Shown one piece after another: positions 35,902 to 42,271 of a stretch of 64,000 nt of DNA (its first letter is position 1; every line of letters begins with the position of its first letter). Where the stretch lies: positions 424,082 to 488,081 of the forward strand of contig NZ_FNGM01000002.1 of the NCBI RefSeq assembly GCF_900102965.1. Reading direction: 5' to 3'. The notes below the pieces were generated by a model. The model searched no databases. It was not told the origin of the DNA and was given only the letters and a program-made list of their open reading frames with translations. The DNA comes from Paenibacillus jilunlii. GTDB lineage: Bacteria > Bacillota > Bacilli > Paenibacillales > Paenibacillaceae. Both the position numbers and the translations under genes were made by a program.

Positions 35902-35960
35902 GATTAATTGGCCTCCTATGGTAATGTGGTGTTACGCAGATGCAGATACCTCCAGAACGC

Positions 35961-35992
35961 AAAAAAGAGCCAGGGGATAGTCCCCTGACTCT
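35961..35992 (-). terminator. Terminator between small ORF and recombinases
   Basis: GAGTCAGGGG/CCCCTGGCTC hairpin with a TAT-containing loop and TTTTTT on the minus strand. Confidence 0.8.
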
Positions 35993-36105
35993 GATGTGCA
36001 TGAGTATCATTCTTTACTGCTTGTTTGATCCTCTACTAGTCATTCCTTTCATCGTTGAAGTATCTATATAATCAGCACAAGTTGTACTGGTACTTAATGG
36101 TACTG

Positions 36106-36136
36106 AAAAAGCCGCAATCCATAGGACCACGGCTTC
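36106..36136 (-). terminator. Terminator after the 50-aa gene
   Basis: GCCGTGGTCC/GGATTGCGGC hairpin followed by TTTTT on the minus strand, just downstream of the small gene that stops at 36149. Confidence 0.7.
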
Positions 36137-36148
36137 TAAGACTACTTT

Positions 36149-36301
36149 CTATTCGTAGAGCACTTTCTGAGCAAGAATGCTGAGAAGTCTTGCTTCATCC
36201 TTGCTGATATCCGGTTTGTTACTGGCATAGAAGTAAAGAGCCCGTCGAATCTCACGCAGTTCCTCCACAGTTAAGTCATCAGATAAGTTTTTAGTCCACA
36301 T
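36149..36301 (-). CDS. Small hypothetical protein (50 aa)
   Basis: Helical acidic/basic peptide starting MWTKNLSDDLTVEELREIRR and ending in LSILAQKVLYE. It has a very strong ribosome site (GGAGAGGGGG) seven bases before the ATG and its own terminator, which is why I accept it despite its length. The sequence resembles short helical regulators of mobile elements, but no family is recognised. Confidence 0.6.
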   Translation of the reverse strand: MWTKNLSDDLTVEELREIRRALYFYASNKPDISKDEARLLSILAQKVLYE

Positions 36302-36400
36302 TTGGTTTCCCCCTCTCCTGTAAAGTATCTATGTAATCAGAAGCTGAATAACTTCTGCTGATTCATTATTACGTGCCCAACACGTTCATCCACACAATAT

Positions 36401-36436
36401 AAAAGCCCTCAACCGAGAAACTCAGTAAAGGACTTA
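36401..36436 (-). terminator. Terminator of the MORN/TPR operon
   Basis: Imperfect hairpin (AAGTCCTTTACTGAG/TCGGTTGAGGGCTT) and T run on the minus strand, 60 bases after the last gene of the operon. Confidence 0.65.
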
Positions 36437-36498
36437 TAACAAACATATAAAGCTAAAGCGGATAAATGGCTCAGCTAAGATGACTTCAAGGAAGTCGT

Positions 36499-37440
36499 TT
36501 ATTCCTTAAGAGCATCATTCATATATTGAACAAACAATTTGTCCGAGAACAGAACAACCTTATTGTCCTTCGTCAGCATATAAAAGCTTTTGGCATCCAC
36601 GCTTACATACGCAGTAGTCACATAATAATAGGGGTTACTGGCTCCAACGAAAAAGACATCAAATGCATAATACTTTTTGCTATTGATTATCTTTGTCTCA
36701 TATCCATCTTCAATGTTCGGCTCCCGCGTGAGCAATGGGCGAACCTTGGCATCCAGTGCCTTGAGCCCTTCAGCCTTGGAGAGACTCTCAAACGATGCGT
36801 CAAGAGTGACGGAATATATCTCACCAGTGTACTTGTCTACATAGTGGAAGAAATCATACTCATATTCGGATGTGCTACCTTGAAATGTATAGAATCTGAG
36901 CAGGTCAGTCCCTTTACTTTTGACGGTTACGCCGTTGCCCAGTAAAGATTTTACTTTTTTCAACGCTTCGGACTCAGTAAGGGCAATTTCACTAGCTGCA
37001 TGCTTAGGTTCGATAGCGACGACTTTCCATGCTTCTTTCCAAGCAGTATCAACATTCAGCCCTTTGCTCAGGAGTTGCAGGGGTACCATGGTCGTATTAT
37101 TGATGGTCTGCGGCGGCACATTAAGTGCAAGCTTTTTCCCGTTTACATAAGCCGTCTTTTGACCCAATGTAAAAGTGACCTCGTTGGTCCCATACTTGAT
37201 CTTGATAGGCTTCTTAGTGGACTGGAACTGTAAAGTGGCTTTCAAAGCGACACTGACCGGATTGATCGCTACCATGACTCGCCCATTATTCATTGCAGCA
37301 AGCTTGTCCTGCTTAAGATAATCGCCGTTTACCATGACCTTTATGGTTTGTGTAGGATCGGCATGCACATGACCACCTGTACCGATTGAGGCCAGAATCA
37401 AACATAATACTAACATCATTTGAATTGCTCTTTTATTCAT
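36499..37440 (-). CDS. Secreted stalk-domain protein of the island operon
   Basis: 313-aa exported protein with signal peptide (KRAIQMMLVLCLILASIGTGGHVHA), a copper-amine-oxidase-N-like stalk domain (about 33-145: VNGKKLALNVPPQTINNTTMVPLQLLSKGLNVDTAWKE), and a C-terminal region containing a PepSY-like stretch (LTESEALKKVKSLLGNGVTV, YVDKYTGEIYSV). It is the last gene of the minus-strand operon that begins with the MORN gene. Function unknown. The export signal is the only sign that this operon reaches the cell surface. Confidence 0.68.
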   Translation of the reverse strand: MNKRAIQMMLVLCLILASIGTGGHVHADPTQTIKVMVNGDYLKQDKLAAMNNGRVMVAINPVSVALKATLQFQSTKKPIKIKYGTNEVTFTLGQKTAYVNGKKLALNVPPQTINNTTMVPLQLLSKGLNVDTAWKEAWKVVAIEPKHAASEIALTESEALKKVKSLLGNGVTVKSKGTDLLRFYTFQGSTSEYEYDFFHYVDKYTGEIYSVTLDASFESLSKAEGLKALDAKVRPLLTREPNIEDGYETKIINSKKYYAFDVFFVGASNPYYYVTTAYVSVDAKSFYMLTKDNKVVLFSDKLFVQYMNDALKE

Positions 37441-37479
37441 TCTTCGACACCTCCAAGTATAATAGGAACAGCTACGGCA

Positions 37480-37944
37480 TTAGATTCTGCTCATGATCGG
37501 AACAATGATTTCACTCTTTCTGGAGCCAAAGTAATCCACGAGTCCATCGTAGAACTTGTCTGATATCCCTACGGCTTCCTGAAGAGTCCAGATTTTTTGG
37601 ATGAATTCAGCTTTACCGATTTCCTTGATCAAGTAATTCATTAAATGAATGACAAATCCATTGCTCGCTTCTGCAATTTTCTCCATGTGTTTAAATTTGA
37701 TCTCAAAATACGGAATGATTAAAAGAGCTGCCCCAACACCGCCAAATGAATCCGCGTTAAAGCCATTAAGCGTGCTTCGGATTTGATTCTTTTGTTCCGT
37801 ATGCAGCCGAAAGCTTCCGATACATGTACAAATCATGTCTCCAATTCGTTTATTCAGTTTCGCGTCGCCGTCTTCGGCCATATGAGAAAAAATAATCTTA
37901 TCCGTCTCATTCTCAACCAATGAACCCAGTTTACTTATCTGCAT
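37480..37944 (-). CDS. Hypothetical protein (154 aa)
   Basis: Mainly helical cytosolic protein without recognised domain. It starts MQISKLGSLVENETDKIIFSH, has a Gly/Ala-rich middle (GFNADSFGGVGAALLIIPYFE) and a helical C-terminal half. Ribosome site AAGGGAG. It lies 13 bases after the upstream gene of the same operon. Confidence 0.6.
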   Translation of the reverse strand: MQISKLGSLVENETDKIIFSHMAEDGDAKLNKRIGDMICTCIGSFRLHTEQKNQIRSTLNGFNADSFGGVGAALLIIPYFEIKFKHMEKIAEASNGFVIHLMNYLIKEIGKAEFIQKIWTLQEAVGISDKFYDGLVDYFGSRKSEIIVPIMSRI

Positions 37945-37957
37945 GTTTGACTCCCTT

Positions 37958-38293
37958 TCAGTGGTTCATCTTCCTGATTATATCTGCGACCATATCTGAT
38001 AGGTCGATGCTCTGCGGCAAGGACAAGTGCATCTGAGCAGACAATTCAGTGACAACATGTGCAAAAAGCAAGGATTCTTGTGAATCGCCATAACGCCTTA
38101 TATGCTGCACTATTTCATCCATTAAACTGTCATTATCTCCTAACGATGCAAGATAGAAGAGTGCCCCTGCACCTAATGTGCCGTTAGAACAGCCGAGACA
38201 TTCAAGGGTAAAAAAGACAGCTCCGCTGACTTCGAGATACACCTCATGGGGAAGCATGTTGCATAATTGCTTAATTTTATCCATTACCAGCAA
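37958..38293 (-). CDS. Hypothetical protein (111 aa)
   Basis: Short helical protein with one hydrophobic stretch (VYLEVSGAVFFTLECLG, GALFYLASLG). A TTG at 38293 is preferred as start because AAGGAG lies nine bases before it; a TTG at 38311 is the limit of the frame. No family recognised. Same operon as its neighbours. Confidence 0.55.
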   Translation of the reverse strand: MLVMDKIKQLCNMLPHEVYLEVSGAVFFTLECLGCSNGTLGAGALFYLASLGDNDSLMDEIVQHIRRYGDSQESLLFAHVVTELSAQMHLSLPQSIDLSDMVADIIRKMNH

Positions 38294-38319
38294 GTTGAGA
38301 GACTCCTTCAACAGGTTGA

Positions 38320-38829
38320 TTAATTCCTTTGATACAGCTCGATCAGTCTATCAATTTGTGCGTATGCCTCTGTTATCAACGTCTCAGGAAACTGATGCTT
38401 CAACAACATAACCTGAATCACCGATGCCACCGTTTTAATAAGATGCTTCTGCCGCTGCAAACTTGAGGTCGATACTTCAAATTCCATTCTGGATGTTGGA
38501 TAGCTTGCTCCATGCTGGGAAGTGATGAAAGTTTTAACGCATACCGCTTTCTCTGGAACGTTATTAAAATCTTTCTGACAAATGCAACAGTGAACCATAT
38601 GTTTCCGTGTTCCTGAAGTAGTGTGCCTATGGCGATTGGACGGTGTAAAGTAGTCAGCTGTTGTCCATACAGCATAATGAGGGCATGGAGATTCAACTGG
38701 AACCTCCTTGAAGCATTTGACGCATTGTGCTCTATAGGGAGTATTAGGCTGATAATCAAAAATATCTCCTTCAAAAACAGGAAATCCACATTTACGACAA
38801 TAGCCGTCGAACCGAGAAAGCATAAGCAT
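38320..38829 (-). CDS. Zinc-ribbon-like protein (169 aa)
   Basis: The N-terminal half has several metal-binding pairs: YCRKCGFPVF, QCVKCFKEV, SPCPHY and VHCCICQKDF, with spaced His residues between (SNRHRHTTSG). These suggest two zinc ribbons. The C-terminal half is helical. Ribosome site AGAGAGGTG. It may bind nucleic acid or protein; no family assignment. Confidence 0.6.
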   Translation of the reverse strand: MLMLSRFDGYCRKCGFPVFEGDIFDYQPNTPYRAQCVKCFKEVPVESPCPHYAVWTTADYFTPSNRHRHTTSGTRKHMVHCCICQKDFNNVPEKAVCVKTFITSQHGASYPTSRMEFEVSTSSLQRQKHLIKTVASVIQVMLLKHQFPETLITEAYAQIDRLIELYQRN

Positions 38830-38862
38830 GTTCAGGACACCTCTCTGTTATGAACGAATCCA

Positions 38863-39297
38863 TTATCCTAGAAGCGATGCAGCCTTGTTCATACATAACC
38901 TGTTGTACTCCTCTTGAGTATCCGGTGCTATTGTTAAATGCCCGTATTTTTTTGAGCCAAACTGCCCAAAGTATGGGTCAATAGAGCAGCGGTAATTCTC
39001 TGCAATCGCTTTTTCCTCTACGGAAGCTGCTAGCGGATCGCAGATGGCATGACCCATATGCCGCAGATTATCAATGTCCATGGTGCCCATTAAGTTAATA
39101 CATTTCTTGTAGCAATTAATTGAGTTCTGATATTGACCAAGTATGTAATAGATTTTCCCAAGGTTCTTGTACGGCTCCGGTTCACTTTTGATCCAGTGCA
39201 CAACTACCAAATAACATTTTAAAGATTCCTCATATTTTCCGTTACGCTTATGTTGCAGCCCTTGCTGCATTAAGTTGACCGCTGTTTGAACATCCAT
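38863..39297 (-). CDS. TPR repeat protein (144 aa)
   Basis: Contains at least two tetratricopeptide repeats in the first 75 residues (AVNLMQQGLQHKRNGKYEESLKCYLVVV; EPYKNLGKIYYILGQYQNSINCYKKCINL), followed by an unassigned 70-residue tail. ATG 39297 is chosen for its GGGGG ribosome site, four codons inside the longest frame. TPRs usually mount partner proteins, so it could scaffold the other products of this operon. Confidence 0.72.
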   Translation of the reverse strand: MDVQTAVNLMQQGLQHKRNGKYEESLKCYLVVVHWIKSEPEPYKNLGKIYYILGQYQNSINCYKKCINLMGTMDIDNLRHMGHAICDPLAASVEEKAIAENYRCSIDPYFGQFGSKKYGHLTIAPDTQEEYNRLCMNKAASLLG

Positions 39298-39315
39298 TTT
39301 CACTACCCCCAACTA

Positions 39316-39558
39316 TTATTGAAAAGACGGTCTTCCATCTTTAAACATCCCTTTATGGCACAATCTCCCATCACTAAAGTAAGATGTTCCGTGTCCGTTA
39401 AAGTCACCGTCTTTAAGTTCACCCTCATACATGAGGATTCCATTCGTCTCCCAATATACTTTCCCTGTTCCGTGATAGATTCCATCTTTAAACTCACCGA
39501 CATATCTGACGCGACCGCTTGGATAATATTCAGTTCCCAAACCATTTTGCATCGACAT
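39316..39558 (-). CDS. MORN repeat protein (80 aa)
   Basis: Composed of three MORN-like repeats: GTEYYPSGRVRYVGEFKDG, YHGTGKVYWETNGILMYEGELKDG and NGHGTSYFSDGRLCHKGMFKDG. It is the first gene of the operon; the ATG has AAGGGAGGG nine bases upstream. MORN repeats are protein- or membrane-binding; the specific role is unknown. Confidence 0.75.
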   Translation of the reverse strand: MSMQNGLGTEYYPSGRVRYVGEFKDGIYHGTGKVYWETNGILMYEGELKDGDFNGHGTSYFSDGRLCHKGMFKDGRPSFQ

Positions 39559-39606
39559 TTTGATTCCCTCCCTTCAAGTTGCTCGTGCATGGGCAGTAAC
39601 CCCATA

Positions 39607-39635
39607 AGCATACAAAATGTGCCAATATACGTCAA
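39607..39635 (-). promoter_or_regulatory. Sigma-A-type promoter of MORN/TPR operon
   Basis: TTGACG, 17 bases, TATGCT on the minus strand, about 50 bases before the MORN start. The intergenic region is shared with the divergent XRE gene, whose product probably binds here. Confidence 0.6.
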
Positions 39636-39723
39636 TGCTTGTGGTTGTATTATGTTAATTCTTGAAGTCTGTTACTGTTTCCTTCACTTTCCACTACATT
39701 CGTGAAAGGAAAGGGATGGTAGT

Positions 39724-40083
39724 ATGGACGATAAAATAGATTACAAACTCATTGGAAATTGCGTACGCGAAGAGCGATTAAAATACAACCTGACTCAGGA
39801 AAAGCTTGCGGAGAGCGTAGGGATATCTGCTTCATACATGGGGCTGCTTGAACGTGGAGAGCGTATTCTCTCTGTCGAGACCCTGGTGAAATTGTCCATT
39901 GCTCTTAATGTTTCTACTGATACCTTGCTTAAAGCAACGCTCGACAGTGTGGAAAGAGATACCTTTTCCCTTCAATTTGCATTACTAACAAATGGATTGG
40001 ATGATCCACAGAAACAAATGGTCTTAGATGTTGTCAAGGCCATGTTGCCACACTTTAAACTGGAGCAGCACAACAACGAATAA
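39724..40083 (+). CDS. XRE-family transcriptional regulator
   Basis: 119-aa protein with an N-terminal Cro/C1-type HTH (about 8-65: IGNCVREERLKYNLTQEKLAESVGISASYMGLLERGERILSVETLVKLSIALNV) and a short helical C-terminus for dimerisation. It is divergent from the MORN/TPR operon, so it most likely controls that operon and itself. The ATG is preceded by GGAAAGGGATGG, a fair ribosome site. Confidence 0.85.
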   Translation: MDDKIDYKLIGNCVREERLKYNLTQEKLAESVGISASYMGLLERGERILSVETLVKLSIALNVSTDTLLKATLDSVERDTFSLQFALLTNGLDDPQKQMVLDVVKAMLPHFKLEQHNNE

Positions 40084-40097
40084 AGACGAACATTAAA

Positions 40098-40206
40098 GCC
40101 CTTTATACGGAGGAGTCGCCATGATAGGCTGATGCCTTGGCGATGCTGGTTCATGGCATCGCCTTATCGCCTTGTATCATGGCGACAGAGGCTCCGTGTC
40201 AAGGGC
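40098..40206. other. 109-bp nested inverted repeat (large hairpin)
   Basis: Four stacked stems: GCCCTT/AAGGGC (40098-40103, 40201-40206); ACGGAG/CTCCGT (40107-40112, 40192-40197); a perfect 12-bp GTCGCCATGATA/TATCATGGCGAC (40115-40126, 40175-40186); and inner GGCGATGC/GCATCGCC (40139-40146, 40156-40163). No T run, so not a standard terminator, and it lies between convergent XRE and radC genes. A single-strand replication origin, a DNA-processing site or a small transposable hairpin are possible. Confidence 0.7.
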
Positions 40207-40229
40207 GGCTCAAACGTAGTAATAAAGAG

Positions 40230-40838
40230 TTACATTAGGCCACGCTCTTTCATTGAGCAGTAGTTCTCATTAGCGATGATTAGATGATCCAAGAGCTGCA
40301 CTCCCATAATCTCTCCTGCGTTCACCAGACGTTCGGTAAGAGCGATATCCTCCCGTGAAGGTGTTGGGTCACCTGAAGGATGGTTATGAACGGCTATGAT
40401 CGCAGCAGAGCTTCTTTTAACAGCGGCTTTATAGACCTCGCGTGGATGGACAATAGCTGAATCCAGTGATCCAATAGCAATAGTCTCTTTACCTATGACT
40501 CTGTTCTTCGTATTAAGAAAGAGCACTACGAAATGCTCCCGTTGCAAGTAGGCGAGCTCCGGCATCATGAGGACTGCTGCATCTTTGGGTGAGCGTATGG
40601 TGTATACCTGTTGAGTTGGTGCATTCAGAACACGGGCCAATTGTAGAGCAGATATGATCTGACGAGCCTTAGACTTGCCAACCCCTTTAATGCTCAGCAG
40701 TTCGTGTTCATCTACATCTAATAGTTCAGGCAAAGTCGTATAGCGGCTGAATAATTGCTTCATTACATATCCCTCTGATTTTTCGCAGAGTGTATCAGCC
40801 AGTAGGGCTTTCAGGTTGTTCATTTGATATGATTGCAT
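40230..40838 (-). CDS. radC: RadC-like JAB-domain protein
   Basis: 202-aa protein with a helix-hairpin-helix (LLDVDEHELLSIKGVGKSKARQIISALQLARV) and a JAB/MPN domain carrying the metal motif AVHNHPSGDPTPSREDIALT with upstream conserved residues. RadC-like proteins are common on plasmids and islands; they are not clearly repair enzymes despite the name. ATG 40838 is preferred: GGAGGT lies eight bases upstream, while the frame extends 44 non-conserved codons further. Confidence 0.85.
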   Translation of the reverse strand: MQSYQMNNLKALLADTLCEKSEGYVMKQLFSRYTTLPELLDVDEHELLSIKGVGKSKARQIISALQLARVLNAPTQQVYTIRSPKDAAVLMMPELAYLQREHFVVLFLNTKNRVIGKETIAIGSLDSAIVHPREVYKAAVKRSSAAIIAVHNHPSGDPTPSREDIALTERLVNAGEIMGVQLLDHLIIANENYCSMKERGLM

Positions 40839-40941
40839 GTCGATTGACCTCCATATGGTTGAAATGCAAACAGAAGAGACCGTAGTGGTCTCTCCTGCTT
40901 GTGGGCGAACTATATTTTTGGTAAGCTGATGATAGTTTGAA

Positions 40942-41103
40942 TTACTTGGTGTGCTCCTTCTGTGGGCCACCTTTTTTTGTTTGGTTAATCTTCATTTGGT
41001 GCAGGACAGATTGAACGAGCAATCGCATGTACTTACGGCCTTCAGGAGAATCAAGGTAAGGTGGATTCTGTATCCGGTTCGTTTCCGATGAAGGATAACG
41101 CAT
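40942..41103 (-). CDS. Small hypothetical protein (53 aa)
   Basis: Basic peptide MRYPSSETNRIQNPPYLDSP, then EGRKYMRLLVQSVLHQMKINQTKK. ATG 41103 has GGAGA ten bases upstream. It lies between the 72-aa gene and radC in the same direction, probably one operon. No family. Confidence 0.5.
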   Translation of the reverse strand: MRYPSSETNRIQNPPYLDSPEGRKYMRLLVQSVLHQMKINQTKKGGPQKEHTK

Positions 41104-41132
41104 GGAAGTTCTCCTTTCACATTTAAGATGGA

Positions 41133-41351
41133 TCACACTTTATTAAGCTTTTGAAGATGTCTCTGCAACTGCGGAGCGAAATACTTCTCAAAGTAACGCC
41201 GCATGTAGTAAGCTGCATGTTCATCATCCAGTTTCCAGCACCGGATAAAGTATGTGTACAGGACAGTGCCAGCCATACGCATGTGGCCGTTCATGACCAA
41301 CTGTCGCATCAGCATGGTTATGTCTTCAGGTAATCCTCGCTTCTCGACCAT
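41133..41351 (-). CDS. Small hypothetical protein (72 aa)
   Basis: Starts MVEKRGLPEDITMLMRQLVM and continues with an aromatic, Arg-rich helix (YTYFIRCWKLDDEHAAYYMRRYFEKYFAPQLQRHL). Ribosome site GGAGG precedes ATG 41351. Possibly a mobile-element accessory protein; no family recognised. Confidence 0.55.
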   Translation of the reverse strand: MVEKRGLPEDITMLMRQLVMNGHMRMAGTVLYTYFIRCWKLDDEHAAYYMRRYFEKYFAPQLQRHLQKLNKV

Positions 41352-41729
41352 TGTTATCACCTCCTTTCAAGAGTGTTCACTTCTATAAGACTGCTTCAGA
41401 TTCTACCCTGTTCCCCAGAATTGGGGAGAAGGTATGAAGCGTCACATCTGAAGAAGTTTCCGATAAATTTATCGTAAAGCCTCTAATCCCCCCCTCGGTT
41501 AAGCCCAACTCTAAAGTCATATATTTCACCTTCCTCTTATTCGCTGCAAACACAACAACACAAATGGATCTGTATCATTAAGTACATGGACGCAGATTAC
41601 AAATGACACCCCCCGAGCAATAATTCCCAATAGGCCCTTCTTTATAATTATCCTGGAGGGGTCAGGAAATTTTCTTTATTTTTGTTTCCTTAATACGCTT
41701 TATCATCAGGTATATTGAGAAAAAACAGC

Positions 41730-41775
41730 ACAAAAAAAGCCATTTCTCCAAAACGGAAAAACGGCTTATTTTTGT
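41730..41775. terminator. Terminator-like hairpin in 690-base gap
   Basis: AGCC..TCTCC, AAAA loop, GGA..GGCT with A and T runs on both sides. The rest of the gap 41352-42040 is AT-rich with no gene; it should contain promoters for both directions. Confidence 0.5.
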
Positions 41776-41983
41776 GTGAATTTATTATATTTCACCAAAA
41801 TCCCTATAGTATTAAGCTTTTCGTGAAGTATATGCTATTTATCCATTTGGACATGTGAATGGCTACTTTTAATCGGTAATATTCCTTTAAGCATGTCCAA
41901 TGCCACCTTCTGTAATCTTTCTCAAAATTAATTTTTATTTTTCACTCACAGTGTAAAAGAGCCCCTGACACCAAGTAATAGGG

Positions 41984-42015
41984 ATGGCGAGGCGGTCAAT
42001 GACCGTACTCGCCAT
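41984..42015 (+). promoter_or_regulatory. Leader hairpin (possible attenuator) before HTH/primase genes
   Basis: ATGGCGAG, inner stem CGGTC/GACCG, CTCGCCAT, then TTCTTTTAT. The hairpin ends about 10 bases before the ribosome site of the HTH gene. The T-rich tail makes a partial terminator or attenuator plausible. Confidence 0.5.
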
Positions 42016-42040
42016 TTCTTTTATTGGAGGGAATCTTCAC

Positions 42041-42271
42041 ATGATCAATTTACAACAACTGAAACAACTCCGCAAGGCCCACCGTTACTCCTGCATTCAA
42101 ATCAGCAATCTGCTGGGCTTCTCCAGTGCCAACGCTTATTGGCGAAAGGAAAAGGGGCTAACCGAATTGTCAGCCAATGAGCTGCTATTCCTCGCAACCC
42201 TTTACGATTGCCCTATCAATGAGCTTTTCACGGATACTCGCTCAGGAAGCACTTCTAAGGAGGTGCTGTAA
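42041..42271 (+). CDS. Small XRE/HTH regulator upstream of primase
   Basis: 76-aa protein: INLQQLKQLRKAHRYSCIQISNLLGFSSANAYWRKEKGLTELSANELLFLATLYDCPINELF, a single Cro/C1-type HTH. ATG 42041 with GGAGGG is chosen; the frame runs 19 codons further upstream, across the leader hairpin. Its stop is directly followed by the ATG of the primase-helicase gene, so they are coupled. Probably controls replication of the element. Confidence 0.8.
   Translation: MINLQQLKQLRKAHRYSCIQISNLLGFSSANAYWRKEKGLTELSANELLFLATLYDCPINELFTDTRSGSTSKEVL

Noticed and set aside
40098..40206. Bidirectional terminator for the convergent XRE and radC genes
   Set aside because: The hairpin is much larger than a terminator and has no T run on either strand, so it is listed as an unexplained structure.
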